In this document: one piece after another, positions 26,065 through 35,967 of the stretch
Position numbering within the stretch: the first letter of the stretch is position 1
How the letters are laid out: the number at the start of each line of letters is the position of its first letter
NCBI RefSeq assembly: GCF_964218355.1
Contig: NZ_CAXPMC010000003.1
Location: 1 to 64,000 of the forward strand
Reading direction: 5' to 3'
DNA from: Ferrovibrio sp964218355
GTDB taxonomy: Bacteria > Pseudomonadota > Alphaproteobacteria > Ferrovibrionales > Ferrovibrionaceae
DNA: 64,000 nt
Position numbers and translations under genes: made by a program
Notes under the pieces: model-generated
The model's input: only the letters and a program-made list of their open reading frames with translations
Database searches by the model: none
What the model was told of the DNA's origin: nothing

Positions 26065-26069
26065 GACGG

Positions 26070-26432
26070 ATGAGCAGAATGCAGAACCTTTTCTCCCAGA
26101 CCCCCGCCAGAGCCAGAATGCTGCCCCCGCAGAGCCCGCAAGCCAGTGTGATCGGTCCGGAGGGGCAGCGCATCACCCGCGACACGCTGCCCTCGCCGAA
26201 CACCAAGCGCTGGGTGATCCGCCGCAAGGCCGAGGTGGTGGCGGCCGTCCGCGGCGGCCTGCTGACGCTGGAGGAGGCCTGCCAGCGCTATGCGCTGACC
26301 ACGGAGGAATTCCTGTCCTGGCAGCGGGCGATCGAGCAGCATGGCCTGCCCGGCCTGCGCACCACCCGGCTGCAGGATTACCGCGCCGCGCCGCTGCGCG
26401 TGGTGGCGGCCCGCCCGCCCGCCGGCGAATAG
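26070..26432 (+). CDS. sciP: SciP-like CtrA inhibitor (DUF1153 protein)
   Basis: A 120-residue helix-turn-helix protein of family DUF1153. The conserved core is intact: PSPNTKRWVIRRKAEVVAA, VRGGLLTLEEACQRYALT, TEEFLSWQRAIEQHGLPGLRTTRLQDYR. In Caulobacter SciP binds CtrA and blocks activation of CtrA-dependent genes, including flagellar and cell-cycle genes, in swarmer cells. Its place between flgD and fliF and the presence of ctrA and chpT in the same window agree with that role. The start may be this ATG or the one three codons later. The stop codon sits inside an 18-base duplicated segment. Confidence 0.92.
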   Translation: MSRMQNLFSQTPARARMLPPQSPQASVIGPEGQRITRDTLPSPNTKRWVIRRKAEVVAAVRGGLLTLEEACQRYALTTEEFLSWQRAIEQHGLPGLRTTRLQDYRAAPLRVVAARPPAGE

Positions 26433-26497
26433 CCGGCAGGTCAGGCCCGCCGGCGAATAGCCCGCGGGGTTTCCCCGCCCGTTCCGGCAACGCCCCG

Positions 26498-26518
26498 GTA
26501 GGCAAATTTTGCCGGGGT
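26498..26518. other. Inverted repeat upstream of fliF
   Basis: The stretch ccccgg-ta-ggcaaattttgcc-gggg is an interrupted palindrome about 90 bases upstream of fliF. Reading on, gtTTAACCt gives one CtrA-like half-site at 26520. It could end sciP transcripts or mark a fliF control region; no good sigma-54 match with correct spacing is present here. Confidence 0.35.
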
Positions 26519-26607
26519 GTTAACCTCTTTTTCATCCCGCCTTCCTACCCTGCGAGACAGGGCGGGAAGCTCCTGCCCGGTCCTGCGCCTGTGCATGGGG
26601 TGAAGCC

Positions 26608-28272
26608 GTGAACGGAATCATGAACTTGCTGCGGAATATCGGTCCCGCCCGGCTGGCCATGCTTGCGGCGACGGCGGCCGTTCTGGTCGGCTTTTTCGTC
26701 TTCCTCGGCATGAAGGTGACGCAGCCCAAGATGGTGCTGCTGTACGGCAACCTCGACCTCGCCGAATCGGGCGAGATCGTCAACCGGCTCGAGGCGCAGC
26801 GGATTCCCTACCAGCTCGGCGGCAATGGCGCCCAGATCCTGGTGCCGGAAGACCGCGTGCTGCGCACCCGCATGGTGCTGGCGGAAGCCGGCCTGCCATC
26901 CGGCGGCGGCGCCGGCTACGAGCTGTTCGACAAGGCCAATGCCCTGTCGGCCACCAATTTCATGCAGAACCTGAACCAGCTGCGCGCGCTGGAGGGCGAA
27001 CTCTCCCGCACCATCCGCTCGCTCGACCAGGTGCAGTCCGCCCGTGTCCACCTGGTGCTGCCGCGCCGCGAGGTGTTCAGCCGCGACCAGCGCGAGCCCT
27101 CGGCGTCGATCGTGATCAAGACGCGCGGCGGCCGCCTCGACCAGCCGCAGGTGCGCGCCATCCAGAACCTGGTCGCCGCGGCGGTGCCCGACCTGAAGCC
27201 CGGTCGCATCGCCGTGGTCGACGACCGCGGCAACCTGCTGGCCGGCACCCAGGAGGAGGCGGATCCCGCCACCGCCACCGCCAACCGGCTGAGCGACATG
27301 CGCCGCCAGGCCGAGGAGCGCCTGCGCAAGAATATCGAGACCCTGCTGGAACGCTCGGTCGGCGTCGGCAATGTGCGTGCCGAGGTCACGGTCGAGATGG
27401 ATTTCGACCGGGTGACCACCAACCAGGAACTGTTCAATCCCGACCAGCAGGTCGTGCGCTCGACCCAGACGGTGAACGAGCAGACCCAGAGCCAGGAAGG
27501 CCAGCAGAACGTCACCGTGGCCAACAACCTGCCGGAAGCGCAGGGCCAGGGCGGCAACCAGGCCACCAACAACTCGACCCGCACCGAGGAAGTGGTCAAT
27601 TACGAGATTTCCAAGACCATCCGCACCCAGGTGCGCGAGGCCGGCGTCATCAAGCGGATTTCCGCCGCCGTTCTGGTCAACAACATCGTGCAGGTCGATG
27701 GTCAGGGACAGCGGTCCTATCAGGCCCGCTCGCCCGAGGAGATGCAGCAGCTGACCGCGCTGGTGCGCAACGCCATCGGCTTCGACCAGCAGCGCGGCGA
27801 CACCACCGAAGTGGTCACCATGCGCTTCGCCGAACCGGGCGACATCCCCGACGAGGTCGATCCCGACAGCCTGCCGGTCTTCCTCGGCCTGACCAAGGCC
27901 GACCTGTTCCGCATCGGCGAGATCGCCGGGTATGTCCTGCTCGGCCTGCTGGCCATGCTGCTGGTGGTCCGGCCGATCATCCGCCGCGTGCTGGAGGCCT
28001 CGCAGGAGAGCGAAGACGTGCCGCCGGGCATGTTGACCCCGGCCATGCCGGGTGTTCCAATGGTGGTCGGCGGCGCGCCGATTGCCGAACTGCCGGCGGC
28101 GCCCGATGCCGGGATGGCCCCGCCCACCCCGGGCATCGAATCGATGATCGACATCGCCCGCATCGAAGGCCAGGTGAAGGCCTCGAGCCTTAAGAAAATC
28201 GGCGAAATCGTGGACAAGCATCCCGAGGAAGCCGTTTCGATTATCCGCAACTGGCTCTACCAGGCGGCCTGA
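26608..28272 (+). CDS. fliF: Flagellar MS-ring protein FliF
   Basis: A 554-residue MS-ring subunit, the inner-membrane base on which the flagellum is built. The first transmembrane helix is at about 15-35 (MLAATAAVLVGFFVFLGM). The YscJ/FliF domain follows with YELFDKANALSATNFMQNLNQLRALEGELSRTI and ARVHLVLPRREVF. A second helix near 433-455 precedes the C-terminal tail that binds FliG (IEGQVKASSLKKIGEIVDKHPEEAVSIIRNWLYQ). The start is either this GTG or the ATG four codons on. It heads the close-packed fliFGH-fliN set. Confidence 0.96.
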   Translation: MNGIMNLLRNIGPARLAMLAATAAVLVGFFVFLGMKVTQPKMVLLYGNLDLAESGEIVNRLEAQRIPYQLGGNGAQILVPEDRVLRTRMVLAEAGLPSGGGAGYELFDKANALSATNFMQNLNQLRALEGELSRTIRSLDQVQSARVHLVLPRREVFSRDQREPSASIVIKTRGGRLDQPQVRAIQNLVAAAVPDLKPGRIAVVDDRGNLLAGTQEEADPATATANRLSDMRRQAEERLRKNIETLLERSVGVGNVRAEVTVEMDFDRVTTNQELFNPDQQVVRSTQTVNEQTQSQEGQQNVTVANNLPEAQGQGGNQATNNSTRTEEVVNYEISKTIRTQVREAGVIKRISAAVLVNNIVQVDGQGQRSYQARSPEEMQQLTALVRNAIGFDQQRGDTTEVVTMRFAEPGDIPDEVDPDSLPVFLGLTKADLFRIGEIAGYVLLGLLAMLLVVRPIIRRVLEASQESEDVPPGMLTPAMPGVPMVVGGAPIAELPAAPDAGMAPPTPGIESMIDIARIEGQVKASSLKKIGEIVDKHPEEAVSIIRNWLYQAA

Positions 28273-28295
28273 CGGCCCGGTCCAGGAGTTAGGTC

Positions 28296-29312
28296 ATGGC
28301 AGGTGAAAAGGATTTCCGGCAGCTCAAGGGGCCAGACAAGGCCGCTATACTGATGTTAGCCCTGGGCGAGGAGCATTCGTCCAAGATCTGGCCGCTGCTG
28401 GACGACGAGGAGATCAAGGAAATCTCCCAGAACATGGCCAATCTCGGCGCGGTGAATTCCGACGTCGTGGAGAAGCTGTTCCTCGAATTCGTCAACAACT
28501 TCTCCTCCACCGGGTCGCTGACGGGTACTTTCGACAGCACGGAACGCCTGCTGATGAAGGCGCTGCCGTCGGAACGCGTCAACCAGATCATGGAAGAAAT
28601 CCGCGGTCCGGCCGGCCGCACCATGTGGGACAAGCTCGCCAACGTGAACGAGAACGTGCTGGCGAACTACCTGAAGAACGAATACCCGCAGACCGTCGCG
28701 GTCGTGCTGTCGAAGATCCGTCCGGAACATGCCGCCCGCGTGCTGGCCGCGCTGCCGGAAGAATTCTCGATGGAAGTCGTCATGCGCATGCTGCGCATGG
28801 AGGCGGTGCAGAAGGAAGTGCTCGACAAGGTGGAGCAGACCCTGCGTACCGAATTCATGTCGAACCTGGCGCGCACCAACCGCCGCGACGCCCACGAGAT
28901 GATGGCGGAAATCTTCAACAGCCTCGACCGCAACACGGAAGCCCGATTCCTGGCGGCCCTCGAAGAACGCAGCCGCGATGCCGCCGAGCGCATCAAGGCC
29001 CTGATGTTCACCTTCGAGGACCTGATCAAACTGGACCCGTCCGGCGTGCAGACCCTGCTGAAGAGCGTGGAAAAGGACAAGCTGGGCCTGGCGCTGAAGG
29101 GTGCCTCGGAAACCCTGCGCGACCTGTTCTTCTCCAACATGTCCGAACGCGCCTCCAAGCTGCTGCGCGAGGAAATGGAATCGCTCGGTCCGGTCCGCCT
29201 GAAGGATGTCGACGAAGCGCAGATGCTGATGGTCAACACGGCCAAGGAGCTGGCGGCCAAGGGCGAGATCATGCTGGCCGACAACAAGGGCGAAGACGAA
29301 CTGATCTACTGA
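28296..29312 (+). CDS. fliG: Flagellar motor switch protein FliG
   Basis: A 338-residue rotor protein that links FliF to FliM/FliN and contacts the stator. The N-terminal domain begins KGPDKAAILMLALGEEHSSKIWPLL. The middle armadillo domain has the EHPQ-type motif as EYPQTVAVVLS, and the C-terminal domain carries charged residues that interact with MotA (RSRDAAERIKALMFTFEDLIKLDPSGVQTLL). Length is typical. It starts 23 bases after fliF with a ccaggag ribosome binding site. Confidence 0.96.
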   Translation: MAGEKDFRQLKGPDKAAILMLALGEEHSSKIWPLLDDEEIKEISQNMANLGAVNSDVVEKLFLEFVNNFSSTGSLTGTFDSTERLLMKALPSERVNQIMEEIRGPAGRTMWDKLANVNENVLANYLKNEYPQTVAVVLSKIRPEHAARVLAALPEEFSMEVVMRMLRMEAVQKEVLDKVEQTLRTEFMSNLARTNRRDAHEMMAEIFNSLDRNTEARFLAALEERSRDAAERIKALMFTFEDLIKLDPSGVQTLLKSVEKDKLGLALKGASETLRDLFFSNMSERASKLLREEMESLGPVRLKDVDEAQMLMVNTAKELAAKGEIMLADNKGEDELIY

Positions 29313-29334
29313 GCGGATGGCGGTGCACGCACCT

Positions 29335-29988
29335 ATGGCAAGCAAGGCGAAATTCCTGTTCGACATGCCCTTCGACGGCAGCCGCCCGAAGGTCGAGCGG
29401 AGTTATGCGCCGAAGCCGCCGCCGGCGAAATTCTCCGCCGAGGATGTCGAGGCCGCCAAGGCGGCGGCCTTCGCCGAGGGCGAGGCGGCCGGCCGTGCCG
29501 AGGCCTATGCCGAGCATCAGCGCAATCTCGAGGAGGCGCTGCACGGGATCGCCGCCCAGCTCGGGGCGGTGGCGGCAAACAGCGGCCGGGCCCAGCTGGC
29601 GGCCCGTGCCGAGGCGGTCGAGGTGGCGGCAGCCGTGGCCCGCAAGCTGGCCGGCCGGCTGCTGGAACAGCAGCCGCTGGCGCAGATCGAGGCGCTGGTG
29701 CTGCGCTGCATGGACGACATGCGCGACGAGCCGCGCCTGGTGATCCGTGCGGCAGAAGCGGTGGTGCAGCAGCTGGACCCGAAGGTCGACCAGCTGGTGG
29801 CGCAGTCCGGCTTCGGCGGCAAGGTGGCGCTGGTGCCCGACGAGACGCTGGCGGTGACCGACTGCCGGGTCGACTGGGCCGATGGTTCGGCCGAGCGGCG
29901 GCAGGCGGCGCTGGAAACGGATGTCGACCAGGCGGTCGAGCGCTATGTGGCGGGTCTGCAGGCCGAGGCGGCGGAACCGCAGCAGTGA
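29335..29988 (+). CDS. fliH: Flagellar assembly protein FliH
   Basis: A protein of about 217 residues that regulates the FliI ATPase and tethers it to the export gate. An Ala/Glu-rich coiled-coil stretch covers about residues 34-70 and contains GxxxG-like spacing (EAAKAAAFAEGEAAGRAEAY), typical of FliH. The C-terminal V-ATPase-E-like domain follows (VIRAAEAVVQQLDPKVDQLV ... DCRVDWADGSAERR). Sequence conservation in this family is low, so position between fliG and fliN is part of the argument. The start may be this ATG or an in-frame ATG six codons earlier. Confidence 0.88.
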   Translation: MASKAKFLFDMPFDGSRPKVERSYAPKPPPAKFSAEDVEAAKAAAFAEGEAAGRAEAYAEHQRNLEEALHGIAAQLGAVAANSGRAQLAARAEAVEVAAAVARKLAGRLLEQQPLAQIEALVLRCMDDMRDEPRLVIRAAEAVVQQLDPKVDQLVAQSGFGGKVALVPDETLAVTDCRVDWADGSAERRQAALETDVDQAVERYVAGLQAEAAEPQQ

Positions 29989-30044
29989 AACTGCCGGCAG
30001 GGGCTGCGCAGGCAGTGCCGGGCCGGATCAAGGGGTAACGGAAT

Positions 30045-30380
30045 ATGGCGGAAGGCGGCGACGATCTCGACCTGAAGGACCTGGGCGAAGACCAGTCCGA
30101 GATGGAGATGGAAGATCCCAATGCAGCCCGCACGGCGGCGGATCTGCAGGCGGTCTTCGACATCCCGGTCCATGTCTCGGCGGTGCTGGGCAAGGCCAAC
30201 ATGCAGGTCAGCCAGCTGCTGAAACTGGGCCGCGGCGCGGTGGTGGAACTCGACCGCAAGGTCGGCGAGGCGATCGACATCTATGTGAACAACCGCCTGG
30301 TGGCACGTGGCGAGGTGGTGGTGGTGGAAGACCGGCTCGGCGTGACCATGACGGAAATCATCAAGGGCGGCCGCGGCTGA
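30045..30380 (+). CDS. fliN: Flagellar motor switch protein FliN
   Basis: A 111-residue C-ring protein. The first 40 residues are acidic and variable. The SpoA domain is clear: DIPVHVSAVLGKANMQVSQLLKLGRGAVVELDRKVGEAIDIYVNNRLVARGEVVVVEDRLGVTMTEI shortened here to its start and end by position (residues about 41-108). Length and motif order match FliN rather than FliM or FliY. No fliM is present in the window. flbD begins 46 bases downstream. Confidence 0.95.
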   Translation: MAEGGDDLDLKDLGEDQSEMEMEDPNAARTAADLQAVFDIPVHVSAVLGKANMQVSQLLKLGRGAVVELDRKVGEAIDIYVNNRLVARGEVVVVEDRLGVTMTEIIKGGRG

Positions 30381-30426
30381 GGCGCGGCACCATGATCGGA
30401 TCGGATAGAGGGGTCTGGGGCAGATT

Positions 30427-31791
<1,365 letters not shown>

Positions 31792-31820
31792 TGGCCGCGG
31801 CCCCGGGAATGGAGTGAAGG

Positions 31821-33947
31821 ATGGCGGACAACGCATCGGCTGACGCACCGGCCGGCGCCCCGGCAGGAGCCGGCGGGCCCGACCTGCTGAGTCGCATGCG
31901 CGGTCTCAGCCGGCATGGCGACATCATGCTCGCGCTGGGCGTGATGGCGATCCTGTCGGTGCTGATCCTGCCGATGCCGACCTGGCTGCTGGATATCACG
32001 CTGGCGGTGTCGATCAGTGCGGCCGTGCTGGTGATGATGACCTGCCTGTTCATCACCCGGCCGCTGGAATTCAGTTCCTTCCCCACCGTGCTGCTGATCA
32101 CCACCATGCTGCGGCTGTCGCTGAATCTCGCCTCGACCCGGCTGATTCTCGGCAACGGTCATGAAGGCACCGATGCCGCCGGCCATGTGATCGAGGCCTT
32201 CGGCCAGTTCGTCATGGGCGGCAACCTGGTGATCGGCATCATCGTGTTCGCCATCCTCGTGCTGGTGAATTTCGTGGTCATCACCAAGGGTTCCGGCCGC
32301 ATCGCGGAAGTCTCCGCCCGCTTCACCCTCGATGCCATGCCCGGCAAGCAGATGGCGATCGACGCCGACCTCTCGGCCGGCCTGATCGACGAGGCCAGCG
32401 CGCGGGTGCGGCGCAAGGAGCTGGAGGATGAATCGAGCTTCTTCGGCTCGATGGACGGCGCCTCGAAATTCGTCCGCGGCGATGCCGTCGCCGGCCTGCT
32501 GATCACTTTCATCAACCTGATCGGCGGCATCCTGATCGGCGTGCTGCAGAACGGCCTGACCTTCGCCCAGGCGATCAACACCTATTCGATCCTGACCGTC
32601 GGCGACGGCCTGGTATCGCAGATTCCGGCGCTGATCATTTCGGTGGCGGCCGGCATCATGGTCTCGAAGGGCGGTGTCACCGGCTCGACCGACAAGGCGC
32701 TGTCGGCCCAGCTGTCCTCGGTCAAGGGACTGGGCATGGCGGGTTTCCTGTCGCTGTGCTTCGCGCTGATCCCGGGCATGCCCTTCCTGCCCTTCATCAT
32801 CCTGGCTTTCGTGACCGGCGGGCTGGCCTGGCTGGCCTGGCAGCAGCAGAAGAAGGCCGCCGCCGCCGCCTTCGTGCCGCCGCCGCCGCCACCGCCGCCG
32901 CCCAATCCGCTGGACGAGCCGGTCACCAACGCGCTGGCCATCGACGATCTGCGTCTCGAACTTGGCTTCAGCCTGCTGCCGCTGATCAACGATGCGCGCG
33001 GCTACCGCCTGACCGACCAGATCAAGGCGCTGCGCCGCCAGATCGCCATCGACATGGGCTTCATCATGCCCAGCGTGCGCATCCTCGACAACATGCAGCT
33101 GCCCGGCACCACCTATGTGGTGCGGGTCAAGGAGGTCGAGGCGGCGCGCGGCGAGGTGCGGCCGAATGCCCTGCTGGTGATGGATCCGCGCGGCGAGCGG
33201 ATCGCGCTGCAGGGCGAGGAAACCATCGAGCCGACCTTCGGCCTGCCGGCCATGTGGGTCGACGAGAGCCTGCGCGACGAGGCGATGTTCCGCGGCTATA
33301 CCGTGGTCGATCCCGGCACGGTGATCACCACCCACCTGACCGAGGTGGTCAAGGACAACATGGCCGACCTGCTCAGCTTCGCCGAGACCCAGAAGCTGAT
33401 CGACGAGCTGAAGAAGACCAACGAGAAGCTGGTCACCGAGGTGATCCCGACCCGCATCAACGTCAACGGCATCCAGCGCGTGCTGCAGAATCTTCTGGCC
33501 GAGCGCGTCTCGATCCGCGATTTCGCCACCATCCTCGAGGCGATTGCCGAGGCCAGCGGCTATACCCAGAGCATCACCCAGATCACCGAGCATGTGCGCT
33601 CGCGCCTGGCCCGCCAGATTTCCAACGCCCATGTCAGCCCCGACGGCTACATCCCGCTGGTGACGCTGTCGCCGCAATGGGAGCAGAATTTCGCCGAGGC
33701 GCTGATCGGCCAGGGCGAGGATCGCCAGCTCAGCATGCAGCCGTCGCGGCTGCAGGACTTCATCGCCCAGGTGCGGCAGACCTTCGAGCGTCTGGCCGGC
33801 GAGGGGCATATCCCGGTGCTGCTGACCAGCCCGACCATCCGGCCCTATGTGCGTTCGATCATCGAACGCTTCCGGCCGGCCACCGTGGTGATGTCGCAGC
33901 AGGAAATCCATCCGAAGGCCAAGCTTCGGACGGTGGCACAGATCTGA
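31821..33947 (+). CDS. flhA: Flagellar export gate protein FlhA
   Basis: A 708-residue FHIPEP-family protein forming the nonameric export gate. Eight or so transmembrane helices occupy residues about 35-345, with the family signature in TTMLRLSLNLASTRLIL and the cytoplasmic FHIPEP loop at VSARFTLDAMPGKQMAIDADL. A nine-proline run (about residues 353-361) forms the linker to the C-terminal cytoplasmic domain that docks chaperone-substrate complexes (LELGFSLLPLIN through VVMSQQEIHP). The ribosome binding site ggagtgaagg lies directly before the ATG. Confidence 0.97.
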   Translation: MADNASADAPAGAPAGAGGPDLLSRMRGLSRHGDIMLALGVMAILSVLILPMPTWLLDITLAVSISAAVLVMMTCLFITRPLEFSSFPTVLLITTMLRLSLNLASTRLILGNGHEGTDAAGHVIEAFGQFVMGGNLVIGIIVFAILVLVNFVVITKGSGRIAEVSARFTLDAMPGKQMAIDADLSAGLIDEASARVRRKELEDESSFFGSMDGASKFVRGDAVAGLLITFINLIGGILIGVLQNGLTFAQAINTYSILTVGDGLVSQIPALIISVAAGIMVSKGGVTGSTDKALSAQLSSVKGLGMAGFLSLCFALIPGMPFLPFIILAFVTGGLAWLAWQQQKKAAAAAFVPPPPPPPPPNPLDEPVTNALAIDDLRLELGFSLLPLINDARGYRLTDQIKALRRQIAIDMGFIMPSVRILDNMQLPGTTYVVRVKEVEAARGEVRPNALLVMDPRGERIALQGEETIEPTFGLPAMWVDESLRDEAMFRGYTVVDPGTVITTHLTEVVKDNMADLLSFAETQKLIDELKKTNEKLVTEVIPTRINVNGIQRVLQNLLAERVSIRDFATILEAIAEASGYTQSITQITEHVRSRLARQISNAHVSPDGYIPLVTLSPQWEQNFAEALIGQGEDRQLSMQPSRLQDFIAQVRQTFERLAGEGHIPVLLTSPTIRPYVRSIIERFRPATVVMSQQEIHPKAKLRTVAQI

Positions 33948-33961
33948 AGGCGGCCTGATCC

Positions 33962-35095
33962 ATGCGGATGAAAACCTTCCAGGCGGCGACGATGAGCGAG
34001 GCGATGGGCCTCGTGCGCGACACGCTGGGCGAGGATGCGATCATCATTTCGACCGCCACCCACCGTGATGGCCGCGGGGTCGAGATCACGGCGGCGGTCG
34101 AGCAGCATGTCGAGGACGATTTTGCCACCGACGAGGCACGGGCGCTGCGCTATGGCGAGGGCGACGGGCGGCTGTTCGTGCCGCAGGAGGATTTCGCCGA
34201 TCTCGATCCGGCCCAGCTCGGCGCACTGGTCGGCGATTCGCTGTCCTGGCACGGCGTGCCGGCCCGCATCGCCGAACGGCTGATGCAGGCGGCACTGCAG
34301 GTCGGGCTCGACGATGCGGTCGGCGCGCTGGCCGAGGCACTGGATGAAAGCTACCGTTTTCCCGGCCTTGGCCCGGATAACCGGCCGCTGATTCTGATCG
34401 GGCCGCCGGGCAGCGGCAAAAGCGTGGCCGCGGCCAAGATCGCCGCCCGCTGCGTGATGGACCGCCGGCCGGTGCAGGTGATCTCCACCGACCGCAGCCG
34501 TGCTGCCGCCGGCGAGCAGCTGGCGGCGCTGTGCCGGGTGATGAACGCACCCTTCACCGAAACCGCCGATGCCCGCGACCTTGCCGCCACCATCGACCAG
34601 ACCGCGCCGGATGCGCGGCTGGTGATCGACACGGCCGGCATCAACCTGCATGCCGCCGGCGAGCGTCGTGGCCTGCTGCAGCTGATCGAGGCGTCGGGCG
34701 CCGAGCCGGTGATGGTGCTGGCGGCCGGGACCGACGCGATGGAGGCCGGCGAACTGGCGGCGCAGGCGGCGGCGCTCGGCGCCCGCCGTGTCATCGCCAC
34801 CCGCCTCGATGCCGCGCGGCGGCTGGGCGCCCTGGTTGCCGCCGCCGAACTGGGCGGCCTGGCCTTTGCCGATGCCGGCGCCAGCCCGTTTGTCGGGCGT
34901 GGCTTCGAACGGCTCGATGCCCTGGCCCTGGCCCATCGCCTGCTGGCCGATCCGGATGCGGTCATGGCCGGCGAAGACCCGGTGGCCGAACTCAATCCCG
35001 TGGCGCCGGCCGGCCGTGCCGCCGCCCGATCCGCCGACCGGTCCGCCGACCGGCCCATTGTTTCCCGTTCCCCGTCCTTCAGGGCTGCCGAATGA
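33962..35095 (+). CDS. flhF: FlhF-like SRP-family GTPase, divergent
   Basis: A 377-residue protein matching the FlhF layout: N-terminal B domain (MKTFQAATMSEAMGLVRDTLGEDAIIISTATH), then an SRP-type G domain with P-loop GPPGSGKS (residues 147-154), a DTAG motif near 221 and a TRLD in place of TKxD. The usual TDTYR stretch is replaced by STDRSRAAAGEQL. FlhF places the flagellum, usually at a pole, with FlhG. The changed G motifs raise the possibility of altered nucleotide use. Its stop codon overlaps the flhG start (ATGA). The C-terminal tail is Ala/Arg/Ser-rich. Confidence 0.87.
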   Translation: MRMKTFQAATMSEAMGLVRDTLGEDAIIISTATHRDGRGVEITAAVEQHVEDDFATDEARALRYGEGDGRLFVPQEDFADLDPAQLGALVGDSLSWHGVPARIAERLMQAALQVGLDDAVGALAEALDESYRFPGLGPDNRPLILIGPPGSGKSVAAAKIAARCVMDRRPVQVISTDRSRAAAGEQLAALCRVMNAPFTETADARDLAATIDQTAPDARLVIDTAGINLHAAGERRGLLQLIEASGAEPVMVLAAGTDAMEAGELAAQAAALGARRVIATRLDAARRLGALVAAAELGGLAFADAGASPFVGRGFERLDALALAHRLLADPDAVMAGEDPVAELNPVAPAGRAAARSADRSADRPIVSRSPSFRAAE

Positions 35096-35943
35096 CCATG
35101 ACCGCCACGCTGCCGCCTGCTCCCCCCGCCAATCAGCCGCCTGCCCAGCCAGGCCGGCCGATGCGCCATCCGGCCGCTGCGCTGAAGCAGCCGAACATCA
35201 TCGCCATCGCGTCGGGCAAGGGCGGTGTCGGCAAGACCTGGCTGTCGGTCACGCTGGCGCACTGCTTCGCCCGCCAGGGCCAGCGCGTGCTGCTGTTCGA
35301 CGGCGATATCGGGCTGGCGAATGTCGACATCCAGCTCGGCCTGATGCCCGACCGCGATCTCGGCAGCGTGATTGCCGGCCGCTTCAGCCTGGCCGATGCG
35401 ATCATGCCCTCCGAGGCCGGTTTCGACATCATCGCCGGCAAGTCGGGTTCGGCGTCGCTGGCGACGCTGGACGGCCCCGCGCTGACCGATCTGCGCGACC
35501 AGCTGGTGCAGCTGGCGCGCTCCTACGACAAGCTTATCATCGATCTGGGTGCCGGCGTCGATGCGGTGGTGCGCACCTTCTCGGCGGCGGCCGGGGTCAC
35601 CCTGGTGGTGACCAACGACGAACCGACCGCCCTGACCGATGCCTATGCCTTCATCAAGCTGGCGCGCATGGCCGACCGCAATGCCGATGTGCGGGTGGTG
35701 ATCAACATCGCGCCGACCGCCCGCGAGGGCGAGCGCACCCATGCCAAGCTGGCCAAGGCATCGGAAAACTTCCTGAAATACGTGCCGCCGCTGGCCGGCG
35801 TGGTCCGCCGCGACGACAAGGTGCGCGATGCCATCCGCAACCAGGTGCCGCTGCTGACCCGGCATCCGATGTGCGAGGCGGCCGAGGATGTCGAGGCCCT
35901 GGCTGGCCATCTGGCGCGGGCGAGCCAGTCGGCACAGCCCTGA
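35092..35943 (+). CDS. flhG: FlhG/FleN-like MinD-family ATPase
   Basis: A 283-residue P-loop ATPase of the ParA/MinD family that limits flagellar number and works with FlhF. The deviant Walker A is present (SGKGGVGKTWLSVTLAHCF), followed by LLFDGDIGLANVDIQLG and VTNDEPTALTDAYAFIK. About 35 Pro-rich residues precede the ATPase core. A C-terminal membrane-targeting helix is weak. It overlaps the end of flhF by four bases, which is strong evidence of coupling; the start may alternatively be the ATG two codons on. Confidence 0.93.
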   Translation: MTMTATLPPAPPANQPPAQPGRPMRHPAAALKQPNIIAIASGKGGVGKTWLSVTLAHCFARQGQRVLLFDGDIGLANVDIQLGLMPDRDLGSVIAGRFSLADAIMPSEAGFDIIAGKSGSASLATLDGPALTDLRDQLVQLARSYDKLIIDLGAGVDAVVRTFSAAAGVTLVVTNDEPTALTDAYAFIKLARMADRNADVRVVINIAPTAREGERTHAKLAKASENFLKYVPPLAGVVRRDDKVRDAIRNQVPLLTRHPMCEAAEDVEALAGHLARASQSAQP

Positions 35944-35967
35944 CCCGCCGGCCGGGAGCATGATCGC

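Noticed and set aside
26560..26590. Possible sigma-54 promoter before fliF
   Set aside because: Several GG...GC pairs occur, but the spacing is 8 or 12 bases, never the required 10.
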